64,000 nt of DNA from Dipteronia dyeriana (taxonomy: Eukaryota; Streptophyta; Magnoliopsida; Sapindales; Sapindaceae), in assembly GCA_032871835.1 (NCBI GenBank), contig CM065295.1, forward strand, positions 22,888,501-22,952,500, given 5' to 3'. Of this stretch, positions 33,874-44,736 are shown in pieces. Position numbers and translations under genes: made by a program. The number at the start of each line of letters is the position of its first letter. Position 1 is the first letter of the stretch. The notes beneath the pieces were generated by a model. That model was not told the DNA's origin, made no database searches, and worked only from the letters and a program-made list of their open reading frames with translations.

Positions 33874-36293
33874 TGTAGGGAAAATAATACACACACAGCG
33901 GAAGCGTGAGAAAATTTAATATAAATTAGGTTTTGCGTATAAATAAAATATTTTCTCTTTCAAAAAACAAGAACCTGAACCCTAGATTATTTGATGTATT
34001 AAAAAGTGTCGTACATTTTTTTCGTGACTATTGAACAAGCGCTGAATTGATTCTGTAAGATCTTCCAATCCAATCATGAACGTGAATCACATAGGAGTGT
34101 GGACTCCCTTTCTTTTAATCGTATACTTGAGGATGGAAACAAACAAAATATTCTTCTTTGTTAGTTACAATAATCCTTCAAGAAGAAAAACAAAGAACGT
34201 TAGATCACTTGTGAATTATCAATCAATTTGATTGAAACTCGCGCGAACCTTGATTCGATGTTGTACACAAAACCTTTTGATGCAAAGGCTACTAATGTAC
34301 TATGGAAAACTAAACGTTCTTTCTTCCTATTTCTACTTTCCAGAATCACAACGCTATTTCTTAGAGTTGATCGAATTTTGTCTAGAGTAAAATCAGATTT
34401 TTCTCCCTCAAAATTCCTATGATGGCCAAATTCTTCTCTTAGAAAAATAAGGCTGGCCGAAATCTCAATGAAATTACCTTAGGCTGGCCGAAATTAACAA
34501 AGATATATATATGATCATAAATCCTCTCCTAAGAAGGATTTACTTGGTTGACAAGAATCTTTTCCTTAGGTGGTTTTATTTAGTAGTTAAGAATCCTTAT
34601 CTAAAAGGAATTCTATCCTCTTATATATATATACATATATGGGCTGGCCAAAATCTTCATAGAATATATATTAGGATCACAAATCATTTCCTAAGAAAGA
34701 TTTACTTGGTTGTTAAGAATCCTTTCCTTAGGTGGATTTACTTGGTGGTTCATAATCCATTTCTAAAAACAATTCTATCCTACACCAAGACTCCTAATCC
34801 AACTCAATAGTGTATTTATAACCATATTAAAGAGTTCCTAATTTGCTTAGATAAATAATTCATTTTATTTATCTACTTTTCAAATATAGTCTTTAATATT
34901 AATTACACTACCGACAATAGTATAATATTAAGAGACCATCTCCTACTAGAAAAATATTTTGACTTTTATTAAATAATTAATTAATCACCAAATTAATTAA
35001 TTTCCATTTAATTAAATAATAAAATAAAATAATATAATTTAGCTATTCTAAATAGCTTTGCCGCCCAACACATATATATGGGCCATATATTAGTCTTCTT
35101 ATTTTATTAAATCCATTGGACCTTAATAAAAAGTCCACATGTGATCTAGATCATTCTTACAAAAAGAAACAAGTTCACATGCCTTAATACAATTCTAGAT
35201 GGACCCCTAAATTGGTCCGGTAGAATATCCAAGTGATCTATGTAAGTTCGTGTGGATTGGGGATCTTGGCAGGCAATCTAGATTTAAGCTCCAATAGACA
35301 CAACCCAATCACAATCAACAAATGATTCACTTAGGTCCGATCTATTTAATTTTAGTTCATTCCACTAAACAACTAAAATTGAACTCTTGAATAAAGATAG
35401 AATAAGTTGATGTTACTCATTCATACCCTAGACAACCTTATTGAAAAAAGTGTATCCTCGTGAAGAATACCAGTAATCGCCAAGAGCTCATAGACCGCCT
35501 ATAGCTCTCGAAGTTACCATATTTACTCATATGACCACATTTTAAACTTGGATATTTTGACTTGTCCAGAAGCCATGTTTCAATGGATACTATTGAAAAC
35601 TTAACGTTAAGATTTAATATCCAATACCTCAAAACATCCATATGATGGTATTCTACTCTCATTCAATAAATGGAGCCACGATGTCCATATCTATAAATGA
35701 AGTTCTCGATAGATTAACAAATGAATACCACCAAACTATCGAGGATAGACTATACTATATAATCGTACTCATTGATAGCTCAAATGATAACACTTGCAAC
35801 CATAAGTCCATCATTTATCTCAGGATTGAGATAGACTCTGCGATTGTCTTCAAATGAAAACTTTTATCCATTGGCGGTTCTAAATAAAGTATTTCATTGT
35901 GATCCTATTCAATGCACCCAGTGCACTAGATTCTTTTACCCAAAGACACCACACTTTGATGATTTTAGACTCATCATAACACATTTGATCCCACTCAAAT
36001 GCTATCTAAAGAATCTACAACTTTGACAAGATAAATATGGCCCAACCTTTTATCTTAAGTTGTGAATATTATTCAAGACTAACTAAAGAATTGTGTCTAC
36101 CTCATACATATCTAGATGTATGAACAATTCTTTTTTTCTCATAGCCTTTTGACCTTATGGTTATTTACTTTTAACAATTATAATAATTAAACTATAAATG
36201 CTATAAGATTTGTTAAACTAGAAATCACTTTATTAATATGAAAAGATTGTCAAATACATTATTATACTCTTGCTATCGAGCATAATCCTAACA
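33874..36293 (-). repeat. Solo LTR of the Copia-3 family (2420 bp)
   Basis: TGTAGGGAAAA at 33874 to CCTAACA at 36293. It aligns with the Copia-3 5' LTR 4528-6838 along most of its length, including the 36-bp minisatellite (about 34520-34780). No internal sequence adjoins it on either side: aORF sequence is on both flanks. The flanking pentamers CTTAC and TCTGC differ at three transition positions, so the target duplication is not secure. Solo LTRs form by recombination between the two LTRs of one element. Confidence 0.88.
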
Positions 36294-36565
36294 TCTGCCA
36301 TCCAGGAGATAGAAGATGATCAGCTTCCCTTCAAGAAGGTGGCTGAGCAAACAGAACCGGGTGCCTTAATGGAAACTCAAATTGGTCTAACTCAGACATG
36401 GGCCCAATTGATGCGGCACAAGCAGTGGTGATGGATTGCTAGAGTGGCCCACCTCCTACTGACCCTGATAGAGAGGCTTTAGATGCTGCGAGTGTACCTG
36501 TAGAGGGGGTTGAAGCAGGTAAGACTGTAGAAGAGGAGAGACTCCTAGCTGAGGCAGATGCATGA
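36294..36565 (+). pseudogene. G2 antisense gene (aORF), C-terminal part
   Basis: After the solo LTR the translation continues as acidic, low-complexity sequence (DDQLPFKKVAEQTEPGALME; VEGVEAGKTVEEERLLAEAD) and stops with TGA at 36563-36565. G3 has a comparable acidic tail ending in LGGAGE at 55365. Both are followed within about 40 bases by 'gaaatgggggt.ggcaccct'. I recognise no domain. Confidence 0.55.
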
Positions 36566-37372
36566 TCCCCTATTATGAACTATTTTAAGTGTTGCCTAGA
36601 AATGGGGGTTGGCACCCTGTTTTGATCATGTTCCTGTCTTAACCATTCCTGTTAGTGTTAGGTTTTAGATTATGTTGGCATTAATTCTATATCAAAATGA
36701 TGTTTATTTGTAATGATTTAGGTTTTTAGGTTCATTATGATTCAAACTTCAAAGAAGGAATAACAACTAGTCAAAGAAAGTACAAAGTCTTCAAAGAGAA
36801 AGGATGTTATATGGTTCTACAAAGGTATATTAAGATCTTATCTTTCTCTTACAAGGCTTAGGCACACACACACATAATTCTTTCATATGTGTCCCTGTAT
36901 CATTGTGCCCTATTTATAACACATTCACACACTTAAAGTTGAATGCTCATGCATCAGTATGAAAGTAACATGTGTTGGAAAATGTATGATTGGAGACTAT
37001 GTCTATGTAGTTTGCATTAGTGTGAATTGTGTTTGTATGTGTATATGTTTGTAAAACATGGATATTGAACTTGATTTTAGTCTTAAATCATTCTTGATTG
37101 TGTTCCAAACACTTTGGTTACTCAAACTTTCAATTTCAAGCTCTAAGTTAAAAGATATGTTACTTTCCAGTCATGTTGCGTACATTGTCTTCGTATTCAT
37201 ATATCAAGTCGAATTCTTATTTTTTGGGTAGAGTATCTTATATTTCCATATCTGTGAGAGAGTTATGGTTTGTAATCCATAAATGGGTACAAATTCAAGT
37301 TCATAGGCCAGAGAACGGTCGAAGAACGCTAAAGGAACGAGCGAGGAAAAGAACCGCAACCAAGCACTTTTT

Positions 37373-37450
37373 CCCGAGATGACGTGTGGCCATCTCGGGC
37401 GAAAATGCTTGCTGCCCCGAGATGCCCCCTATCCCATCTCAGGCAGCAAG
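37373..37450. repeat. Two adjacent GC-rich hairpins in solo LTR
   Basis: Hairpin 1 is CCCGAGATG/CATCTCGGG with a 9-base loop (37373-37399). Hairpin 2 is CTTGCTGCC/GGCAGCAAG with an inner GAGATG/CATCTC stem (37408-37450). Both recur at 44595-44670. They lie 60-140 bases upstream of the TATA box. Confidence 0.88.
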
Positions 37451-37510
37451 TGTGTTTGGTGCCTTCATGCCCTCTTTGGTAATTTCACATGTATTCTTTT
37501 CCCTCTCTTT

Positions 37511-37517
37511 TATATAT
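37511..37517 (+). promoter_or_regulatory. TATA box of solo LTR
   Basis: tatatat in 'cttttatatatcccttccc'. The sister LTR has tataaac at 44730-44736 in the same context ('ccctctcacttttcattc.aagaag'). Confidence 0.45.
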
Positions 37518-37819
37518 CCCTTCCCTCTCACTTTTCATTCCAAGAAGTGATTCAAAATTTGAGTGCAGAATTTTCTCTCAAATTTTCTCACCTTCCAAAC
37601 ATTGTAACTTCATCATTTGAACTCCAATTTAAGTGATTTGAAGTTGAGAGTGTTTGTCTTTTCATCCTGCATCTTTTCTCTGAAGGTTTGAGTTAATTTT
37701 ATTGCTTTTTTGAGTCTATCCTCATAAAAACGGGACTGTACCAAATCAACTAAGGTATTGATTTTCTCTCAAAGTTTTCTTTTAAAACTTGGTCAATTGC
37801 CTTGGGTTTTTCTTCTTCA

Positions 37820-37860
<41 letters not shown>
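37820..37860. repeat. (TA)n microsatellite
   Basis: About 41 bases with a single TG interruption. The sister LTR at about 45045 has almost no run here. Confidence 0.9.
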
Positions 37861-38462
37861 TGTCTTGTGATTATTTTGATTTGAGTTTTGAACTCATTTA
37901 ACGCTAGATTGAGTTTCAATTGAAATCTCACATGTAGAGTTAGGTTTTGATTGCCTGTGTTTTCACATGTTTGAGATTGTATTGTGCTAGCTTTGGATCT
38001 AGGACTATTTGATGATCTTTAATTGATTGATTTTGTGAAAATTAGTTCCTCACATGTATTAGGCTCTCTTTGGCCGAAATCTCACTATGATACATGTGCT
38101 TATGTTCTTGTGAGCTATTCTTGTGCTTAGTTGATTTCATGAATAGATAACATGCTCTAGAACTCTTACTTTAATCTAAATGACTTTGTCACATGATTTT
38201 AGAAAGTTTTTGGTATACGTGATTTAAACTTGATTATGTGCTAATCGAACTTATCTTGAGTTTCAAGTTTATATTTATGCATGTATCTAGATTGTAATTA
38301 ACGTGTAGCATCTTTCACATGATTTAGATGGATTAAACATGCATGATTGACTAGACTACATTTATTGTGTGCATTCATGCATATGTCTAGTATTTTCCAT
38401 AGAATTTGTTGATCATCATCATCTATGTTGCGTGCTTGTTTGTGTTTTGCATTCTTGATCAC

Positions 38463-38745
38463 TTAGATGCCTTGTGAGAAGGAAGTCTTGACAATAGGTG
38501 TGAGGCCTATGATTTGTTGAGCAAGTGGAAGTCATATTCCTTAGAGTGAGTCTTTGGTTTGTGCAAGCAAAAGTCACATGGAGTCTTTGACTTGTGCAAT
38601 GGAAGTCTCGATAAGAGGTAGGAGACCTTGAAATGTTGAGCAAGGAAGTCTCGACAAGAGGTGGGAGACCATGGGATGTTGAGCATGGAAGTCTTGCAAG
38701 AGGTGTGAGGCCTTGGGAATGTTGAGCAAGGAGGTGACATATTCA
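38463..38745. repeat. 43-bp minisatellite in solo LTR
   Basis: Six degenerate copies of a unit starting aaggaagtcttgacaagagg and ending in a gttgagc-type word. The periodicity is 33-44 bases. It creates the minus-strand frames here. The sister array is at 45661-45970. Confidence 0.85.
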
Positions 38746-39061
38746 TTGAGTTGGATAAGAGGGTAGTTTCTAGGTGAAGTGGTCACTTGAGAGATTGTAT
38801 TTGTCTTATTTACTAGTGGATTATGTTTGTCGGTGGTTGTTAACCTGTGGATGTTTCCTCTTTGAAGGTTTACCACGAAAAAAACCTTATGTCAATTTTC
38901 TCTATCCCTATCACTCTTATATTTGAATATGTTATTGGAATATTATGGTTATAACATTTTACATAAATTGACTACCTTGTTATAATATCATTTGTGTGTG
39001 TTATGGATGTTTGTTTGTATCACACTTTACATGTTTTATATATTGATTAATTGTCTTTAAT

Positions 39062-39063
<2 letters not shown>

Positions 39064-39122
<59 letters not shown>
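39064..39122. repeat. (TA)n microsatellite near LTR end
   Basis: About 59 bases of TA. The sister LTR has about 37 bases at 46290-46326. Confidence 0.95.
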
Positions 39123-39126
<4 letters not shown>

Positions 39127-39244
39127 GATACAAGCAATCTAGAGGAACAAACTTTTGTTTGTTTCAAGGGAGTAAAAAAAGGTGTCTAACTTATTCACCC
39201 CCCTATAGGTTAGCCTTGAGCATTTAACCGTGTTTGTATTTTCA

Positions 39245-40470
39245 ATTATACATTTTTTTTATTACCCAAAAATTGGGGATGGGCTTCCTGCTTGCTCTGA
39301 TGTAGCCCGACGAGTGGACAAGCTTCTTTAATTCTATGAATGGTAGCTTCTTCCTTCTTCTTACCCATATCTATTTATATCTTGGTCGAATGCGCTTTGC
39401 CTTGTCCCTAAACTTGATTTGATAAACCAGTTCCCTATGTATACATAACTTAACAAAAAATTAGTAATACATGAAAATTTAAAATTTTGCCAAGTGTAAT
39501 AGATCAACGCAGGCTGAGTTGTTGGCACCTCTTCTAGGTACTTAGTCAAGATTTCGATCCTACAACCCCTAGGTCATAAACTTTCCCGCTTCCTAGGTTC
39601 TTTAGTCTCCTGAGGATGTTGCATTCGTAACTTGGGTTGCTATGGTGACCAGACTCGTGATGAACGTACATGTAGCAAAAGTTTGGGTATCATGAGCCTT
39701 CTGCTTGCCGTGGTACCACAATACCATGGTACCCAAATATGACTTGGCTGGAGCACTTACTGCCACTGCTCCAGGTCCCAGTGTATGTCAGGTTCAAATG
39801 GATCCTAACAAAACAACTTGAAAAAAGGTGAGGAGATAAACAGGGGTAGATAAGTAATTGGTACCAGGTTTTCGAGGTACTTGGTTGAGGTGATCCGTAT
39901 GGGACCCTCTATCATATTGATTTTCCTTTTCGAGAGAATCGGGGTACCGGGTACCTGGTCGATTTAATCTAGGTACCTTTCGTCCTTATACTAGGGATGG
40001 ACCATACCATGGCGATCTCGATCTAGCAGGCAACTATGCACTTATGCCTATACCCTTATGGGGTTAGTAGCCGGACCAAGGCATCAGGATTGTCATTCAG
40101 TCCTCATGGTTTCGTGATCTAGCTGACAACTATGCACTTATACTTAGATTCTTCTTGGTCAGGGATGGTACTCGGCCAAGGCGTCAAATGTGGTAAATGG
40201 GCTTCCCCGACTAGTGCCCGACCAAGGCGTCAAAGGTGGTGGAGGGGCTTCCTCGACTAATCCCTGGTCTTATTATCTGGCTAGCAACTATGCTCTTACA
40301 CATAGATTCTTCTTGGTCAGGGATGGTACCTGGCAAAGGCATCAAGTTGGCCATATGGTTTTTCCCGGTTTCTGGCGATTATGGCGAATTCCCGTTGGTG
40401 GAAACAACAACATAATGGAGATGGAGAATAAAAAAAAGAATCTTTATTGATGATTAACTGAAATTGAAAT
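39245..40470 (-). other. G2 region between integrase and aORF, with tandem repeats
   Basis: No domain-bearing frame. From 40016 to 40400 three degenerate units share a 'gatctagctgacaactatgc' word (about 40033, 40128, 40286) followed by accaaggcatca and gggcttcc-type words. 39530-39990 is rich in ggtacc words. G3 has the same organisation at 55750-56380 and G1 an equivalent at 6839-8093. The short plus-strand frame 40190-40450 is a by-product. Confidence 0.65.
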
Positions 40471-41988
40471 TTATTCATGAACTTCTAATGCTGATACCCA
40501 AATGGGACTAATCTGCTTGAAGTCCCTTACCTTAGGGTAAAACCTCTTCAAATGATCAGTATTCCATGTATGGTTGATGAACCATCCATCCATGTCTTCA
40601 AGCTTGTAAGCCCCGCTCCAGACCACTACCTTTATCAAGTAAGAGCCTTCCCAGTTTGTTCTTAGGGCCCCATCTGATTTGACTCTGGTGTTCTGAGTCA
40701 CCTTATGGAGCACTAAGTCCCTTTCTTTGAAACTATGAGTCCTTACCTTTTTGTTAAAGTACCTCGCAATCCGGCTTTGGTTAACTGCTACCCTTTCTGC
40801 AGCTCTGTCTTGCTTTTCCTTAAGGAGGTCTAGTTTGGCCATCAGGTTGGCCTCATCATTTTTTAGATCGAAGTGCTGGACCTGGAATGAGGCCAGTTTG
40901 TGCTCGATAGATAGGACCACCTCCATCTAAATGCTAAGGAGTAGGGTGTTTCCCTAGTTGCTGTTCTTTTAGTGGTCCGGTAGACCCGAAGTACCTCGGG
41001 CAACTCTTCTTCCCACTAACCCTTTTTCTGCTGGAGTTTCTTCTTCAAGAGATTCTTAATTGTCTTATTGGTAGCCTCTATCAGGCCATTGGTTTGGGGG
41101 TGGGCTACTGAGGTAAAATGGAGGTCGATTCCCAAGTCCTCACAGAAAACCCTGAATCGGTATTATCAAACTGCTTACCGAAGTCGGTGATGATGATGAT
41201 GATGATGATCGGGGTACCAAACCTGCACACCATGTTAGTCTTGATGAACTTGGCAGTGTTTTTGTCTATGATCTGGGATAGTGGTCATGCTTCCACCTAC
41301 CGAGTGAAGTAGTCAATTGTGACAATAGTGTGTTTAACGTGACCTAGAATGGTAGTGAGGGGCCCGATCAAATCAACCCCCCAAATAGCGAAGGGGTAGG
41401 GTGAAATGATTGTAGATAGGTGTTTTGGAGGTAGATTTTTCAAGTTCGAGGTTCTTTGTCAGGGTCCATATGATTGTACAAAGGTTCTTACATCCTGGTG
41501 TATGGTCGGCCAGTAGTAACCCATTTGAAGCACCTGGTATGCCAATGCTTTTCCTCCGGTATGGTTCTCGTATTTGCCAGAGTGGACTTCTTTCTGTGTC
41601 CAACCAACATTGTTTGGATGCAAGCATTAGAGTAGGGAGAGGGACTTTCGGTTACGGTAAATGTACCCGTCAATCAGGCAGTATCAGATTGAAGTCTTTT
41701 TGAGCTTTCGAGCTTGCTTCTGGTCCTCTAGAAGATTCCCCTCCTAGAGATGGACAACTGTTAGGTCCATCCAACGGGGGAGGCAATCTAAAGGGCTGAC
41801 CTCTTTGCCTTGTGTTATACTGGATTAAGAGATGACCTGGAGGGGTACTCCTTTATGTAGAGTTTGCCCCCTATGGGAAACTATATTGGAGAGGGTATTT
41901 GCTTGATAATTTTCCTGACAAGGGATCTGTTTAATTTTGAACCCTCTGAATCGAGGTTTAAGCTACTGAACCAATTTGAGGTAAGCTA
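40471..41988 (-). pseudogene. pol: G2 pol: integrase
   Basis: On the minus strand the zinc-binding part reads EVHSGKYENHTGGKALAYQV and QMGYYWPTI, then the first catalytic Asp in WGVDLIGPL (about 41370). TIVTIDYFTR follows, then the region of the second Asp, where a TGA microsatellite makes a run of isoleucines before TDFGKQFDN. Next is the catalytic Glu region AHPQTNGLIEATNKTIKNLL. The C-terminal frame 40471-40926 (151 codons) has YFNKKVRTHSFKERDLVLHK, NWEGSYLIKVV and GAYKLEDMDG, typical of plant Gypsy integrase tails. Stops and frameshifts are spread throughout. The protein ends at 40471. Confidence 0.9.
41188..41209. repeat. (TGA)n microsatellite inside G2 integrase
   Basis: Seven TGA triplets (minus strand ATC, coding Ile) between FGTP and TDFGKQFDN. 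In-frame expansion at this place inserts about seven isoleucines into the integrase core next to the second catalytic Asp. Confidence 0.9.
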
Positions 41989-42420
41989 TCATTTTGTCTC
42001 CTTTCTCCTGGTATAAACCAGTGACATGGTTAACGACGAGTAGTCTGCCCCGATCTTGATAGCTATCCTTACTCCTATTAGGAGAGCTTCATAGTCCACT
42101 TCATTGTTTGTGGCCTTGAACTCGAACCTAAAGCTGTGGAAGCATTCGACTATTTCTGGGTCTGTCAAGATAATGTTAGCACTCCTCCCTACTTGTCTGG
42201 ATGCTCTATCAGTGTAGAGAATCCAAGGAATGCAATCCATTAGCCAGTCCATAATTTTTGAATCCTTCTGAGAAACCGATTCCAACTCTGTTGAAGTATC
42301 AGGGTTGGGTAGAGCTGAGAATTCAGCCATGAAATCTGCTAGCGCCTAGGCTTTGATCGCCATCATTGTCTTGTATTTTATTTCAATCTGGGTGAGTTTA
42401 AAGGCCTAAAGAACTTACCT
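41989..42420 (-). pseudogene. pol: G2 pol: RNase H
   Basis: The frame 41989-42330 reads WILYTDRASRQVGRSANIIL, then RFEFKATNNEVDYEALLIGV, the typical plant Gypsy RNase H core with its Asp and Glu metal ligands in the TD, NNE and YEAL contexts. Upstream (42331-42420) the connection segment reads EIKYKTMMAIKA*ALADFMA, with one TAG. The DSLLVVN block is lost to a frameshift near 42030 (TMSLVYTRRKETK). It would degrade the RNA strand during reverse transcription. Confidence 0.88.
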
Positions 42421-43764
42421 TTCTGACATATATGGTCTCTGCAAAAACAATCAAAGCGGCTGGTCCGTCCTAGTAGCGACTGCATGAGCTTCGAAGTAAG
42501 GGCGAGTTTTCTTATCGAGGTTACCAAGGAAAATTTGAGCTTCTTTATAACGACATAATTCTTTTAAGGCATGGTTACCGCATAGCTCACGTAGTAAACA
42601 GGTCACTGAACCCCATCTCCACACTCTTTGAACAAAGCTTCACTAACCGCCGTTTCGGATACAGCTAGGTAAACCTGTAGTTCCTCTCCAAAAACTGGCT
42701 TGACCAACAATGTGGGCTATCTAGGTATTTCTTTAGAGCTTGGAAAGCTTGCTTGCTGTCTTGGTCCCACTTCATATTTCTTCTCTGTTTGATCACCTTG
42801 AAGAAGGAAAGGTACTTGTTAGTTGATATTGAAATGAAACAGTTGAGCGCTACCACTCGACCGGTTAACGCCTGTACTTCTTTAAGTGAGGTAGGAGATT
42901 CCATGTCTAGAATAGCTCGGATCTTCTCCGGGTTGGCCTCTATACCTCTTTCGTGAACTATAAACCCAAGAAACTTTCTCGTTGTTACCTCGAATGCACA
43001 TTTAGCGGGTTCTCTCTTACAATTTGGAAGGTTCAGTGAAAATTATCTTGGTGCTTCTCTGCTTCTTGGGATTTGGTGACAATGTCATCGATGTACACCT
43101 CTATCATCTTTTCTATCTCCGGCTTGAGCAATCGACTTACTAGAATCTGGTATATAACACCTGTTTTTTTAGGCCGAATGGCATCTCCTTGTAGCAGTAG
43201 AGACCTTGCTCTGTGATGAAGCTGGTCTTATCCTGATCAACAGGGTGTATCGTGATCTGGTTATACCCCGAAAACATGCATCCATAAAGCTAAAGAGCTT
43301 GTTTCCTGCAGTGAAGTTCACTAGTTGATCCATTTTATGCAGGGGAATCTATCCTTTGGGCAGATGCGGTTTAGATCTGTGTAGTCAACGTACATGTGCC
43401 ATTTTCCATTAGCTTTAGTGACCATGACCACATTCGCTATCCAATCAGGGTATCAACATTCCCGGATGAATCCAACCTTTATCAACTTGTCGACCTTTAA
43501 TTCTCGGAGGAGATTGATCATGCCTTCTTTTACTCATGGTTCTAAGGTCGCCCTAACCTTGACTACCTTAGACCGGTCGTCTTCTCTGATCGGAATTTCT
43601 TCTAACTCATCAACGGGGTAGCCACTGGCCAATCCCTTGTCTTCCTCAACTTCATCCTCAACTTCATCCTCAACTTGGACAACATTCTAAGGATATTGTG
43701 CAAGCTTTTTTGCTTCTCTTGGGACATCAGAACTCCTCTATGGTGATTCTTATCCCTGTACCAC
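42421..43764 (-). pseudogene. pol: G2 pol: reverse transcriptase
   Basis: Read on the minus strand from 43764 there is the linker, then GMINLLRELKVDKLIKVGFI, NVVMVTKANGKWHMYVDYTD, LNRICPKDRFP and ITIHPVDQDKTSFITEQGLY. The catalytic motif is VYIDDIV (about 43090; YIDD where most elements have YVDD). The C-terminal part reads [19 protein letters not shown] and [20 protein letters not shown] (42665-42904). Several stops and frame changes break it. A 12-bp triplicate (cttcatcctcaa-type, 43641-43676) lies in the N-terminal linker. The solo LTR at 43765 separates it from the protease. Confidence 0.88.
43641..43676. repeat. Three tandem copies of a 12-bp unit
   Basis: cttcatcctcaa-type units in the protease-RT linker of G2. 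In frame they would code a short acidic repeat (minus-strand translation EVEDEVEDEV). Confidence 0.75.
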
Positions 43765-44594
43765 TGTTAGGTGTTAGTTTGTGTTGGCATTAATTCAATA
43801 TCAAAATGATGTTTACCTTGTAATGACTTAGTTGTTTAGGTTCATGATGATTCAAGCTTCAAGGAAGAAAAAACAACAAGTCAAAGCAAGTTCTAAGTCT
43901 TCAAAGAGAAATGATGCAATTTGGTTCAACAAAGGTATACTAAGACCTTATCTTTCTCTTACAAGGCTTAGGCACACACACACATATCATACATTTGTGT
44001 CCCTACATCGTTGTGCACCTTTATAGGCATACACACACATATCATCCATATGTGTCCCTGTATCATTATGCACCATTATAGGCACACACATACAATTCAT
44101 TCATATTTGTCCATGTATCGTTGTGCACCATGTATAACACATTCACACACTTGGAGATGAATGCTCATGCATTGGTTTGGAAATAACATGTTTTGGAATA
44201 TGCATGATTGGAAACTATCTCTATGTAGTTTGCATTCTAGTGTGAATTGTGTTTGTGTGTATATATGTTTGTATAAAATGGATATTGAACTTGGATTTAG
44301 TCTTAAACAATTTTTAATTGAGTTCCGGTCATTTTGGTTACTCATACTATTGATTTCAAGTTCGAAGCCAAAAGATACTACACTTTCAACTCATGTTTCA
44401 TACATTGTCTTCGTCTCTATATATCGAGTCGAATTATTATTTTTTGGGTTGGGTATCTTATATATTCATGTCCGTGTGAGAGATATGGTTTGTAATCCGT
44501 AAACGGATTCAAATTCCGAGTTTGGAGGCCGGAGAACGGTCAAAGAACGTGAAGGAGGGTCGAAGGAGAAAAAAACAAGCATTGTCTTCTTTCT

Positions 44595-44670
44595 CGAGAT
44601 GGCGCGTGGCCATCTCGGGGCAAAAGGCTTGCTGCCCCGAGATGCCCACGCACCATCTCAGGCAGCAAGC
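44595..44670. repeat. Two adjacent GC-rich hairpins in second solo LTR
   Basis: Hairpin 1 is CGAGATGGC/GCCATCTCG with a 5-base loop (44595-44617). Hairpin 2 is GCTTGCTGCC/GGCAGCAAGC with an inner GAGATG/CATCTC (44627-44670). Same order and spacing as at 37373-37450. Confidence 0.9.
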
Positions 44671-44729
44671 TTGCTTGACTTAATTTTTCCCCTCTTGGTC
44701 ATTTCACATGTCCAAGTCTCCCACTCCTT

Positions 44730-44736
44730 TATAAAC
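44730..44736 (+). promoter_or_regulatory. TATA box of second solo LTR
   Basis: tataaac about 60 bases after the hairpins, followed by the same ccctctcac context as in the sister LTR. Confidence 0.45.

Larger units (their letters stand above)
36649..39244 (+). repeat. Solo LTR, SIRE-like Copia (2596 bp)
   Basis: TGTTAGTG at 36649 to GTATTTTCA at 39244. It aligns with the solo LTR at 43765-46448. The 3' end contains 'cacccccctataggttagcc', resembling the Copia-4 LTR end. Flanking ATTCC and ATTAT share three of five bases. The G3 homologue (about 55440-55490) is uninterrupted, which confirms an insertion. Inside are paired hairpins (37373-37450), a TATA box (37511), a 43-bp minisatellite and two AT microsatellites. 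Frames such as 37173-37636 and 38419-38876 belong to the LTR. Confidence 0.85.
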
